DNA from: Winogradskyella jejuensis
Lineage (GTDB): Bacteria > Bacteroidota > Bacteroidia > Flavobacteriales > Flavobacteriaceae
Direction of reading: 5' to 3'
DNA: 64,000 bases
NCBI RefSeq assembly: GCF_900129745.1
Contig: NZ_FQWS01000001.1
Coordinates: forward strand, 1,426,001 to 1,490,000
The notes beneath the pieces were generated by a model that was given only the letters and a program-made list of their open reading frames with translations, was not told the DNA's origin and searched no databases. Shown here in pieces: positions 25,858 to 33,846 of the stretch (positions are counted from its first letter, which is position 1; each line of letters begins with the position of its first letter). A program made the translations under genes and the position numbers.

Positions 25858-27600
25858 TTATCTAATCACTAATTTCTTAGTGCTTGTTGCACCATCTTGA
25901 GTTAATCTTAATAAATAAATACCAGACTTTAAGTTAGAAACGTCTAATCTATTGTTAGAAATAGTTTCGTTTTTAACTTGCTTACCTAATATATCAAACA
26001 CAGCAACTGTTATCTGAGAAGCATTTACTGAAGAAATGTTTACCTCGCCAGTATTTGTTGGGTTAGGGAAGATAGAGAATTCTCTTATCTGGAAGTTGTC
26101 ATCCGCTGAAAGTACTTGTGCAAAAGTTTGACCAATAAGAAGATTGTCAACTAAAACTCCTTCATTTTGTGAAGAATCAGACTGTCTTAATCCAAATTCA
26201 GAAATTGTTCGAGCATTAGCATCATCTAAATCAGCACCTAAGATAGAAGTATCAGTATCAGATGCAGCATCAATCCAAAGCTCTGAAATATTTGTAGTTT
26301 GATTGTATCTTACAATTGCTCTGTATGTGGTTCCAAAAGAAAAGTCAGTTCCCCAAATAGCGTCTTCAGTGCTGCTGTCTGTTGCAATACCAACTGTGAA
26401 ATCATTACCAGGAGTATTAGCTTCAGCAATACTTAATCTACCACTAAAGCCAAAAGAATCGTCTTTGAAGAAAGCAAAATATTCATAGTCACCTCCAGAA
26501 ATAACAGCTCCTGGGTCTTGTACAGTAAAATCAATACCAAAATAGATGTCTCCTGCTACAGGAGTAAATGCAATACTAGCGTCTTCACTAGGACTTCCAT
26601 GTTGTACTAAAGCTTGTCCAGATACTATTTGTAAGTCTTCAACTGTACCAGAGAAGTTAGACCAATTTGGATTGCTAACTAACGGACCATCTGCATATGT
26701 AAAATCTTCTGATATAGGTAGTGTAAGTGCTGGGATACAGTCTACAGCACTCACAGTAGTGTCTATATCGCATAATCCACCATCTTGAATGGTTACAATA
26801 ACATCAATGCCTTCATTTACACCATTAACTGTAATTGTACCAGAAGCATCTGTAGAAGGATTACCCATTGATAAATCAATAGTTCCAGAATCTGCAGTTA
26901 CTGTGTAAGTTGAAGTACCTCCACCTGTAAATGCAATAGTAGCTGTATATGTATCCGTACCTGAAGTAATGTTATCACACACAGCATTTACAGCACCGAT
27001 AGATAATTCGCATACTGCAGCATCATTAGAAGCTCTAAAAGTTATGTTTTTTACGGTGTAAGTTCCGTCCATATTCCTTTGAACAGACTGAGTGTCTTTA
27101 GACATGTTTTCATCTTCATTGTATTGAATACCTCCTATAGCAGCAAGCAATGCAGTGTCATCTCCATCGTTTGTGTCGTAAACAACACCACTTAATATTG
27201 ATGTTCCCATTGGAAGAGGAGATATAGGAGTGTCATTTGGAAAGTCAGATGCATTACCACTAATTAAAGCTACAGCATCAGCTCCATTTTGTATCGCGCC
27301 AGATCCTCCTGGAGGAATTTCTAAATCACCTGCAGATATTATTGCTGTATTTCCTAAAATAAAGAAACCATTAGCGTCGGTAGAAAATCCGTCTAAATCA
27401 TAAGATAAATAACTGGCATCATCACTACCATTAAAAAATACAACTACTAGACCATCAAGCGAAGTGTTGGGTGTCCACAAAATCTCAACAAATTCAGCTG
27501 TGTCTGTACCAGGAGTATCAGCATCAACTTCGTTTATTACCTGACCAAAAGAGGTAGCAGAAATTAAAAAAGTAATAAGTAAAAAGTAAAGTTTTTTCAT
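25858..27600 (-). CDS. T9SS-exported protein with lamin-tail-like domain
   Basis: A 580-residue secreted protein. Order: signal peptide (about 1-19, ending FG-QV), a lamin-tail-type domain (about 20-180; INEVDADTPGTDTAEFVEIL), a repeated beta-sandwich linker region (about 190-290), a concanavalin-like region (about 295-480), and a type IX sorting domain at about 507-580 (FSIFPNPTNTGEVN ... GIYLLRL ... KKLVIR). It is therefore exported by T9SS and retained or released at the surface. The cargo function is unknown; the domain order suggests adhesion or glycan binding. Confidence 0.85.
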   Translation of the reverse strand: MKKLYFLLITFLISATSFGQVINEVDADTPGTDTAEFVEILWTPNTSLDGLVVVFFNGSDDASYLSYDLDGFSTDANGFFILGNTAIISAGDLEIPPGGSGAIQNGADAVALISGNASDFPNDTPISPLPMGTSILSGVVYDTNDGDDTALLAAIGGIQYNEDENMSKDTQSVQRNMDGTYTVKNITFRASNDAAVCELSIGAVNAVCDNITSGTDTYTATIAFTGGGTSTYTVTADSGTIDLSMGNPSTDASGTITVNGVNEGIDVIVTIQDGGLCDIDTTVSAVDCIPALTLPISEDFTYADGPLVSNPNWSNFSGTVEDLQIVSGQALVQHGSPSEDASIAFTPVAGDIYFGIDFTVQDPGAVISGGDYEYFAFFKDDSFGFSGRLSIAEANTPGNDFTVGIATDSSTEDAIWGTDFSFGTTYRAIVRYNQTTNISELWIDAASDTDTSILGADLDDANARTISEFGLRQSDSSQNEGVLVDNLLIGQTFAQVLSADDNFQIREFSIFPNPTNTGEVNISSVNASQITVAVFDILGKQVKNETISNNRLDVSNLKSGIYLLRLTQDGATSTKKLVIR

Positions 27601-27628
27601 AATTAATTAATTATAGTTTAAAGAGTCT

Positions 27629-27636
27629 CAAATATA
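27629..27636 (-). promoter_or_regulatory. Bacteroidota -7 element before the T9SS-exported gene
   Basis: On the minus strand TATATTTG fits TAnnTTTG, 28 bases upstream of the ATG at 27600. No good -33 element. Confidence 0.45.
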
Positions 27637-27714
27637 AAAAGAATATTCACTTTAAGTAAATGATAGCGAGCATTTAAGACATCATTTTACAATTATTTAA
27701 ATTTCGAATTTTTT

Positions 27715-27823
27715 TCTTCGACAAAATGTAATAATCTTCGACAAATGTTAGGTAATTGTTACCAATTTGTTATCAGTAAATTTTATTTAGGAGTTATAAT
27801 TATATTTACCGTAAGTTATAATT
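27715..27823. promoter_or_regulatory. Tandem repeats in the response-regulator promoter region
   Basis: TCTTCGACAAA occurs at 27715 and 27735 (20-base period); GGTAATTGTTACC at 27751-27763 is an inverted repeat; AGTTATAATT occurs at 27792-27801 and 27814-27823 (22-base period). These sit between the divergent T9SS gene and the PhoB-like regulator, where OmpR/PhoB-family proteins usually bind direct repeats. Confidence 0.5.
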
Positions 27824-27833
27824 CTACTTTATT

Positions 27834-28520
27834 TTGAAAAAGAGAGATATTAAAATTTTACTCGTTGATGATGAGGCCGACATTTTAGAAATTGTGGGTT
27901 ACAATTTGTCTTCTGAGGGTTACCAAGTAACTACAGCCAAAAATGGTCTTGAAGCCATTGAAAAAGCAAAAAAGCACAAACCTCATCTTATAATTCTGGA
28001 TGTAATGATGCCAGAAATGGATGGTATCGAAGCTTGTGAGAAGCTCAGAGAAATTTCAGACTTGAGTAATACGGTAATTACGTTTTTAACAGCTAGAGGT
28101 GAAGACTATTCTCAAGTTGCGGGTTTTGACGCTGGGGCAGACGATTATATTACCAAACCCATAAAACCTAAAGTGTTGGTGAGTAAAGTCAAAGCACTTT
28201 TAAGACGTTTAAAAGAATCAGATAATCCTTCGGACGCTATCACCAAAATAGGAGATTTAATAATCAATAGAGAAGAATACAAAATCACTAACAAAGGAGA
28301 AGAAATAATATTACCTAGAAAAGAGTTTGAATTGTTATCTTTATTGGCAACCAAACCAGGTAAAGTTTTTAAGCGCGAGGAGATTTTGGATAAAGTCTGG
28401 GGTAATGAGGTTGTTGTTGGCGGTAGGACTATCGATGTACACATTCGTAAGCTCCGAGAAAAAATTGGAGATAAATCTTTTAAAACAGTTAAAGGTGTTG
28501 GTTACAAGTTTGTAGACTAA
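27834..28520 (+). CDS. Response regulator, OmpR/PhoB family
   Basis: A 228-residue regulator: receiver domain (about 1-120) with phosphoacceptor Asp56 in LIILDVMMPEMDG, acidic pair Asp12/Asp13 and the conserved Lys near 109, then a winged-helix DNA-binding domain (about 130-228, ending VKGVGYKFVD). The start is TTG at 27834; it gives MKKRDIKILLVDDE, the usual opening. The stop shares one base with the start of the histidine kinase, so they are translated together. Tandem repeats upstream suggest autoregulation. Confidence 0.95.
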   Translation: MKKRDIKILLVDDEADILEIVGYNLSSEGYQVTTAKNGLEAIEKAKKHKPHLIILDVMMPEMDGIEACEKLREISDLSNTVITFLTARGEDYSQVAGFDAGADDYITKPIKPKVLVSKVKALLRRLKESDNPSDAITKIGDLIINREEYKITNKGEEIILPRKEFELLSLLATKPGKVFKREEILDKVWGNEVVVGGRTIDVHIRKLREKIGDKSFKTVKGVGYKFVD

Positions 28521-29560
28521 TGCAAAAGTCCCTTAAGAAATCTTATAAATTCGCTTTTAAAACTGCAGCCTATGTTACTATAGTAGCTTCGGTTTTTATG
28601 GCCTTATTCCTGCATTTTTTTCATGAATTAGATTGGGAATTTTTAATTTTTCCTTTCGCATGTTATGTGGTATGTTTCGCAGTTATTCAATATCGCGTAG
28701 AGAATTTTATATATCGTAGAGTCAAAAAAATCTATGACGACCTCACACTCTTAGAATCAACAAATTTGAGACAGCAACCCATAACAACGGATATGAAAAC
28801 GCTGACCGAAGAAATTGATAAATATGCAAGAGATAAGAAGATAGAAATTGAAACCTTAAAGGTGCGTGAAGAGTACCGGAAAGAGTTTTTAGGAAATGTA
28901 TCTCATGAGTTAAAAACACCTCTTTTTACAGTTCAAGGTTATATTGAGACCCTTCTCGATGGAGCTATGGATGATGAAAAAATCCGAAAAAAATATCTTA
29001 CACGTGCCAGTAAAGGCGTTGAAAGACTTACTTACATTTTGAAGGATTTAGACATGATTACCAAGCTCGAAGTTGGTGATTTAAGTCTCAATTACGAAAC
29101 TTTTGATATCGTAGAGCTGGTTCAGAATGTGTTTGACCTTTTTGAAATGAAATCTGCTAAAAAGAAAATTACACTCACTTTTGACACGGATTATATAACC
29201 CCAATTTTTGTTCATGCAGATAAGGAGCGTATTCAACAAATATTAAGTAACCTTATTGTTAACTCTATTAAGTATGGACTAGAAAGAGGAACAACAGAGG
29301 TGAGTATCGAAAATTTAATTAAAAACAAAGTTATTGTTCGAGTGACTGACAACGGAGAAGGTATTGCAAACGAACATTTAAGTAGATTATTTGAGCGTTT
29401 TTACCGTGTAGACAAAAGTGGTTCTCGTAAAGAAGGCGGTTCTGGATTAGGACTTTCTATCGTAAAGCATATTATTGAAGCCCATAACGAAAAAATCTAC
29501 GTAGAGAGTGAACCCGGTGTTGGGAGTGAGTTCTCTTTTACTTTAGAAAAGGCTAAATAA
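28520..29560 (+). CDS. Sensor histidine kinase (PhoR-like)
   Basis: A 346-residue kinase with two N-terminal membrane helices (about 13-33 and 39-57) joined by a very short loop, so it has almost no periplasmic sensor. It continues into a coiled linker, the HisKA domain with His129 (FLGNVSHELKTPL) and the HATPase domain with NLIVNSIKYG (N box) and DNGEGI...GGSGLGLSIV. It is the cognate kinase of the PhoB-like regulator just upstream. Its short sensor suggests detection through another membrane protein. The last 18 bases overlap the convergent glycosyltransferase. Confidence 0.95.
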   Translation: MQKSLKKSYKFAFKTAAYVTIVASVFMALFLHFFHELDWEFLIFPFACYVVCFAVIQYRVENFIYRRVKKIYDDLTLLESTNLRQQPITTDMKTLTEEIDKYARDKKIEIETLKVREEYRKEFLGNVSHELKTPLFTVQGYIETLLDGAMDDEKIRKKYLTRASKGVERLTYILKDLDMITKLEVGDLSLNYETFDIVELVQNVFDLFEMKSAKKKITLTFDTDYITPIFVHADKERIQQILSNLIVNSIKYGLERGTTEVSIENLIKNKVIVRVTDNGEGIANEHLSRLFERFYRVDKSGSRKEGGSGLGLSIVKHIIEAHNEKIYVESEPGVGSEFSFTLEKAK

Positions 29561-30586
29561 CTTCTTATAATTTGTTTCATAATCAAGGGTTGTAAAGCCA
29601 GAATACAAATTGTCAAACTGTAAGTTGTGTTGTGTCATTTTCTCTTGAGACACATATGGAATCACGAGGTTTTTTGCCAGTTCTTTGGCAAGATAAATCT
29701 GCTCAAACTGACCAGGTGTAGGTATAAAAACAGCTTTCTTTTCTAGTTTGGCTAAATCCATAATGGTGGTGTAACCTGAGCGTGATATAACTAATTCACT
29801 AGAGTTTATGGCGTCTTCAAGTTCATCACTTGTCATATAATTATACAACTCTATATTACCTAGTTTTGTAATTTTTTGCTGAGATTCAACAATTCCTCTT
29901 ATAAATAGCACCTTTTTTTTTCGGTCTTTAAGAAGCACTAGTAATTTCTTCTCAAGTTTTGTGCGCTGTGGTTCTGGACCAGAAAGAATAACAAGTGTAT
30001 CAATAGTTTTTTCAATGGCTTCCTTTTTAAAGCGACTCAAAGGACCAATGTATTTTAAATGTCCTAACTTTTGTTTAAGATGTCCCAGTTGGCCGCTAAA
30101 ATTAGGCTCATATTCAAAATCCGGCACCCAACATTCATCAAACTTTTTTACGATTTTTTGATGCCATTTGCTACTAAACCAAGTCGTTTTTCCGCTCAGC
30201 ACATTGAGTTGATGCGTTATATAGACAGACGGAATATCATCATGTCTTACACCAAAACGATTGTCTGAAATAATACCATCAATATGTTCAGCTTTAACAA
30301 GCTTGTTAATTATTGCTCTTTCAAGTTTTATGGTTTTTAAAATATGAGGCAAGGACTTTAAAAACTTCCATTTAAAACTATTCCCGTTTTTAGGATACGT
30401 AATGTTGTAAGAAGGTAATTCAAAAGCTTTGAGTTTTGGGAACTCTTTTTTTAATAATTCTAAAGCACCGCCGTCAGAAGCAATAATAGGTTCAAAATCA
30501 TTCTGTAGGAGTGCTTTTATTATAGGAATACAGCGTGTGGCATGCCCTAACCCCCAATGTAATGGCGCAACTAAAATTCGTTTCAT
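29543..30586 (-). CDS. MJ1255-type glycosyltransferase
   Basis: The 347-residue protein belongs to the MJ1255/VC2487 group of GT-B glycosyltransferases related to MurG. It starts KRILVAPLHWGLGHATRC, the group's N-terminal donor-binding loop, and has the C-terminal acceptor-side region with SRSGYTTIMDL and FIPTPGQFEQIYLA. No membrane helix. The substrate is unknown; the family is often linked to cell-envelope sugars. Single gene, divergent from trmB. Confidence 0.85.
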   Translation of the reverse strand: MKRILVAPLHWGLGHATRCIPIIKALLQNDFEPIIASDGGALELLKKEFPKLKAFELPSYNITYPKNGNSFKWKFLKSLPHILKTIKLERAIINKLVKAEHIDGIISDNRFGVRHDDIPSVYITHQLNVLSGKTTWFSSKWHQKIVKKFDECWVPDFEYEPNFSGQLGHLKQKLGHLKYIGPLSRFKKEAIEKTIDTLVILSGPEPQRTKLEKKLLVLLKDRKKKVLFIRGIVESQQKITKLGNIELYNYMTSDELEDAINSSELVISRSGYTTIMDLAKLEKKAVFIPTPGQFEQIYLAKELAKNLVIPYVSQEKMTQHNLQFDNLYSGFTTLDYETNYKKLFSLF

Positions 30587-30616
30587 CTTAACAAAGATAA
30601 ACCTAAAATGTTTCCT

Positions 30617-30624
30617 TAATTTTG
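30617..30624 (+). promoter_or_regulatory. Bacteroidota -7 element before trmB
   Basis: TAATTTTG fits TAnnTTTG and lies 18 bases before the GTG start of trmB. No clear -33 element. Confidence 0.5.
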
Positions 30625-30642
30625 CCGAAATATTAAATAATT

Positions 30643-31317
30643 GTGGGAAGTAAAAACAAATTAAAACGTTTTAAAGAAAACGAAACCTTCGAGAATGTAT
30701 TTCAGCCTAAAAGAGAAGAGTTAACAGATGGAAATTATAAACTCAAAGGCAATTGGAATACAACGGTCTTTAAAAACGATAATCCAATCGTTTTAGAATT
30801 AGGTTGCGGTAAGGGCGAATACACAGTTGGGTTAGCAAAACGTTATCCTCATAAAAATTTTGTTGGTATAGATATTAAAGGTGCTCGTTTTTGGAGAGGC
30901 GCAAAAACGGCCTTAGAGGACAGTATGCCAAACGCCAAATTTATGAGAACCCAGATTGAATTAATTGAGTATGCCTTTGCTGAAAATGAAGTAGATGAGA
31001 TTTGGATAACCTTCCCAGACCCACAAATAAAATATAAGCGGACGAAGCATAGGATGACTAATTTGCAGTTTTTAGAACACTATAAAAGAGTACTCAAACC
31101 AGATGGAATAATGCATCTAAAAACAGATAGTGAATTTATGCATGGGTATACTTTAGGGCTACTCCACGGCGCTGGTCATAAGGTCTTATATGCTAATCAT
31201 AATGTTTATAAACTTGAAGGTAGTCCAGAAGAAGTTACAGAGATACAAACATTTTACGAGAACCAATATTTAGAACAAGACAAAGCAATTACGTATATTA
31301 GATTTCAAATTAACTAA
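30643..31317 (+). CDS. trmB: tRNA (guanine(46)-N7)-methyltransferase
   Basis: TrmB methylates G46 in the variable loop of tRNA using S-adenosylmethionine. The 224-residue product has the SAM motif LELGCGKGEYTVGLA (about 51-65), the catalytic/tRNA motif ITFPDPQIKYKRTKHR (about 126-141) and the late TxYExxxL-like TFYENQYLE. The start is GTG at 30643; it gives a basic N-terminus common in the family and follows the promoter at a good distance. It is followed within 3 bases by the LysE-type gene. Confidence 0.96.
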   Translation: MGSKNKLKRFKENETFENVFQPKREELTDGNYKLKGNWNTTVFKNDNPIVLELGCGKGEYTVGLAKRYPHKNFVGIDIKGARFWRGAKTALEDSMPNAKFMRTQIELIEYAFAENEVDEIWITFPDPQIKYKRTKHRMTNLQFLEHYKRVLKPDGIMHLKTDSEFMHGYTLGLLHGAGHKVLYANHNVYKLEGSPEEVTEIQTFYENQYLEQDKAITYIRFQIN

Positions 31318-31320
31318 ATC

Positions 31321-31959
31321 TTGAGCATCACTATTGTCTTTTTTTTAGGCCTTTTTGTGGCTTTAATTGGTGTCATTCCTCCTGGATTATTAAATATGAC
31401 AGCAGCTAAAATTAGTCTTAAAGAGGGTGCAGGACGAGGTGTTATGTTTTCTACTGGTGTATGTTTAGTCGTTTTTATTCAAACATATATAGCTGCAATT
31501 TTTTCTAGATATTTAAGTAATCGACCAGATGTTGTTGAGATTCTTCAGCGTGTAGCCTTTGTTATTTTTGTTTTAATTACCATTTATTTTCTGGTTTTAG
31601 CCTCAAAACAAAAAGAAGAAGCCAATCCAGTTGATGAAGATGATATTCGAAGTAAAAAAAGTCGGTTTTTCTACGGTATGTTTATGTCGGCGCTAAATGT
31701 GTTTCCTATTCCTTATCAGGCCTACATGACAATTACTTTGGCATCTTTTGGTGTCATGGATTTTGAGCGCGTGAGTATTATCACATACGTCACTGGTGCT
31801 GCAATGGGAACTTTTGTAATGTTGTATGTCTATATTTTCTTTTTTGATAAGATAAAAGACAAAGCATTTACCTCTCAGAAGAATATGAATTACATCATTG
31901 GCAGTGTAACAGGTTTAGTGGCCTTAATTACCTTTATAAATATTTTGAGAGAGATATAA
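31321..31959 (+). CDS. LysE family translocator
   Basis: A 212-residue membrane protein of the LysE/RhtB exporter family: about six helices, starting with the family motif GLFVALIGVIPPGLLNMT. Such proteins export amino acids or derivatives, but the substrate is not readable here. The start is TTG at 31321, three bases after trmB, and the stop is one base before the next ATG, so trmB, this gene and the alkyltransferase-like gene form one operon. Confidence 0.85.
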   Translation: MSITIVFFLGLFVALIGVIPPGLLNMTAAKISLKEGAGRGVMFSTGVCLVVFIQTYIAAIFSRYLSNRPDVVEILQRVAFVIFVLITIYFLVLASKQKEEANPVDEDDIRSKKSRFFYGMFMSALNVFPIPYQAYMTITLASFGVMDFERVSIITYVTGAAMGTFVMLYVYIFFFDKIKDKAFTSQKNMNYIIGSVTGLVALITFINILREI

Positions 31960-31960
31960 A

Positions 31961-32293
31961 ATGAAGCCTGAAACTGAGAGTTTTTTCGAGTGTGTTTACG
32001 AAGTTGCAAAACGAATTCCTTATGGGCGAGCAACGAGTTATGGGGCTATTGCAAAATACTTAGGAGCTACTAGAAGTGCACGTATTGTAGGTTATGCAAT
32101 GAATAGCTCGTTTGGTAAAGATGTGCCAGCCCATCGTGTGGTAAATAGAAAAGGTCTACTCACAGGAAAGCATCATTTTGAAGGAACTAACCTAATGCAA
32201 CAACTTTTAGAAAGCGAAGGCATTAAAGTAGTCGATAATCAGATTCAGAATTTTGAAGCCATTTTTTGGGACCCTTCAAAAGAGTTAGGTTAG
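31961..32293 (+). CDS. Alkyltransferase-like protein (ATL)
   Basis: The 110-residue protein has the MGMT DNA-binding fold (YGRATSYGAIAKYLGATRSARIVGYAMNSS in part: RATSYGAIAKYLG) but lacks the catalytic cysteine: PCHR is replaced by PAHRV (residues 56-60). ATL proteins bind O6-alkylguanine without repairing it and direct nucleotide excision repair to the lesion. No N-terminal domain. Third gene in the trmB operon. Confidence 0.88.
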   Translation: MKPETESFFECVYEVAKRIPYGRATSYGAIAKYLGATRSARIVGYAMNSSFGKDVPAHRVVNRKGLLTGKHHFEGTNLMQQLLESEGIKVVDNQIQNFEAIFWDPSKELG

Positions 32294-32363
32294 CATATTT
32301 ATAAACTGTATTCACTCATTGTTCTTTTCAATTTTCTTAACGAAAAATATAAACTTTTAGCAG

Positions 32364-32371
32364 TATCTTTG
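32364..32371 (+). promoter_or_regulatory. Bacteroidota -7 element before mrp
   Basis: TATCTTTG fits TAnnTTTG and lies 25 bases before the TTG start of the Mrp gene. No clear -33 element. Confidence 0.5.
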
Positions 32372-32396
32372 CATTTAGAATTAATCTAGATAAACA

Positions 32397-33539
32397 TTGA
32401 AATTAAATAAACAAGAGATACTCAATGCGCTAAAAACCATTACAGTTCCTGGTGAAGGACAGAATATGGTTGATAGTGGAGCAGTAACAAATGTCGTAAC
32501 ATTTGCAGACGAAGTTATTGTAGATATAACCATTAAAAATCCTAGTCTACAAGCTCGTAAAAAGACTGAAGTGGAAATATTGCAAACCATTCACCGCGAG
32601 GTTTACGAAAAAGCAAAGATTAAGGTTAATATAAAAGTGGAAGCACCTGCTACGCCACAACCAAAAAATGAGATAAAAGGAAAACCAATTCCTGGAATTT
32701 CAAACATTGTTGCTGTTGCTTCAGGAAAAGGTGGTGTAGGTAAGTCAACAGTAACTGCAAACTTAGCAGTGACTTTAGCCAAGATGGGATTTAAAGTTGG
32801 TGTTTTAGATGCTGATATTTACGGGCCTTCTATTCCAATCATGTTCGATGTTGCTAATGAGCGCCCACTTTCAGTGAATGTAGATGGAAAATCAAAAATG
32901 AAACCCGTAGAAAATTATGGCGTAAAAGTCCTATCAATAGGTTTCTTTACAAAGCCAGACCAAGCCGTAATCTGGCGCGGACCAATGGCAAGTAAAGCTT
33001 TAAATCAAATGATTTTTGATGCTGCTTGGGGTGACTTAGATTTCCTATTACTGGATTTACCACCTGGAACAGGTGATATTCACTTAAGTATTATGCAAGC
33101 CTTACCTATTACTGGTGCAGTTGTGGTGAGTACACCTCAGAACGTTGCATTGGCAGATGCAAAAAAAGGTGTGGCTATGTTTCAGCAAGACAGCATCAAT
33201 GTCCCAGTTTTAGGAATAGTTGAAAACATGGCGTATTTTACCCCTGAAGAGTTGCCAACGAATAAGTATTATATTTTTGGACAAGAAGGTGCAAAGCATT
33301 TGGCTGAAGATTTAGAAGTGCCGTTTTTAGGAGAAGTGCCAATTGTACAAAGTATTAGAGAAGCTGGCGATGTCGGTCGTCCAGCAGCGTTGCAAACAGC
33401 AACTCCAATAGAAGAAGCTTTTGAAACAATCACTAAAAATGTGGTAGAGCAAGTTGTTTACAGAAATGAGAATTTACCAGAAACAGAAGCAATAAAGATT
33501 ACAACAATGGCAGGATGTTCTGCTGTAAAAAAGAAATAA
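32397..33539 (+). CDS. Mrp/NBP35-type iron-sulfur cluster carrier ATPase
   Basis: A 380-residue protein with an N-terminal MIP18-like (DUF59) domain (about 1-80), the deviant Walker A motif GKGGVGKS (about 111-118), and a C-terminal P-loop ATPase region with WRGPMASKALNQ, LPPGTGD and the switch phrase VENMAYF. These proteins move Fe-S clusters to apoproteins. The usual CPxC after VENMxYF is absent here (TPEELPTN follows), so cluster binding may rely on other residues. Start is TTG at 32397; it continues without a gap into a NifU gene, which supports the pathway. Confidence 0.9.
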   Translation: MKLNKQEILNALKTITVPGEGQNMVDSGAVTNVVTFADEVIVDITIKNPSLQARKKTEVEILQTIHREVYEKAKIKVNIKVEAPATPQPKNEIKGKPIPGISNIVAVASGKGGVGKSTVTANLAVTLAKMGFKVGVLDADIYGPSIPIMFDVANERPLSVNVDGKSKMKPVENYGVKVLSIGFFTKPDQAVIWRGPMASKALNQMIFDAAWGDLDFLLLDLPPGTGDIHLSIMQALPITGAVVVSTPQNVALADAKKGVAMFQQDSINVPVLGIVENMAYFTPEELPTNKYYIFGQEGAKHLAEDLEVPFLGEVPIVQSIREAGDVGRPAALQTATPIEEAFETITKNVVEQVVYRNENLPETEAIKITTMAGCSAVKKK

Positions 33540-33779
33540 ATGAGTTCAGAAGAATTAAAGTTAAATGTTGAGAAGGCGCTAGACGAAATTCGTCCGTTCC
33601 TTCAGAGTGATGGAGGCGATATTTCTTTACTGTCAATAGAAGACGATAAATTAGTAAAAGTACAACTTCAAGGTGCTTGTACCTCTTGCAGCGTCAATCA
33701 AATGACACTGAAGTCTGGTGTAGAAATGACCATTAAAAAGTATGCACCTCAAATAGAAAAAGTGATTAATGTGGAATAG
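33540..33779 (+). CDS. NifU-like Fe-S scaffold protein
   Basis: A 79-residue NifU C-terminal domain with the cluster-binding CxxC at Cys47 and Cys50 (GACTSCSVN) and the conserved LQSDGGDI opening (about 21-28). It binds and passes Fe-S clusters. The ATG directly abuts the mrp stop codon, so the pair is cotranscribed and probably acts in one carrier route. Normal length for the NfuA-type minimal domain. Confidence 0.94.
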   Translation: MSSEELKLNVEKALDEIRPFLQSDGGDISLLSIEDDKLVKVQLQGACTSCSVNQMTLKSGVEMTIKKYAPQIEKVINVE

Positions 33780-33780
33780 T

Positions 33781-33800
33781 AAAGTGACTTTTGTCACTTT
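33781..33800. promoter_or_regulatory. Crp/Fnr-like palindrome or hairpin before the ferredoxin reductase
   Basis: AAAGTGAC-TTTT-GTCACTTT is an 8-bp perfect inverted repeat whose core is GTGA-N6-TCAC, the Crp/Fnr half-site arrangement. It starts just after the NifU stop codon, so it could instead be a weak transcription terminator; no strong T-run follows. Confidence 0.45.
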
Positions 33801-33819
33801 CTATTATGAAGCGTTAGTT

Positions 33820-33827
33820 TAGTTTTG
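33820..33827 (+). promoter_or_regulatory. Bacteroidota -7 element before the ferredoxin reductase
   Basis: TAGTTTTG fits TAnnTTTG, 19 bases before the ATG at 33847. The Crp/Fnr-like palindrome is 19 bases upstream of it. Confidence 0.45.
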
Positions 33828-33846
33828 CTTTCAATATTAGAAGTCA

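Noticed and set aside
28145..28444. Minus-strand frame of 99 codons inside the PhoB-like regulator
   Set aside because: The plus-strand frame encodes the conserved receiver and winged helix; this one is a shadow.
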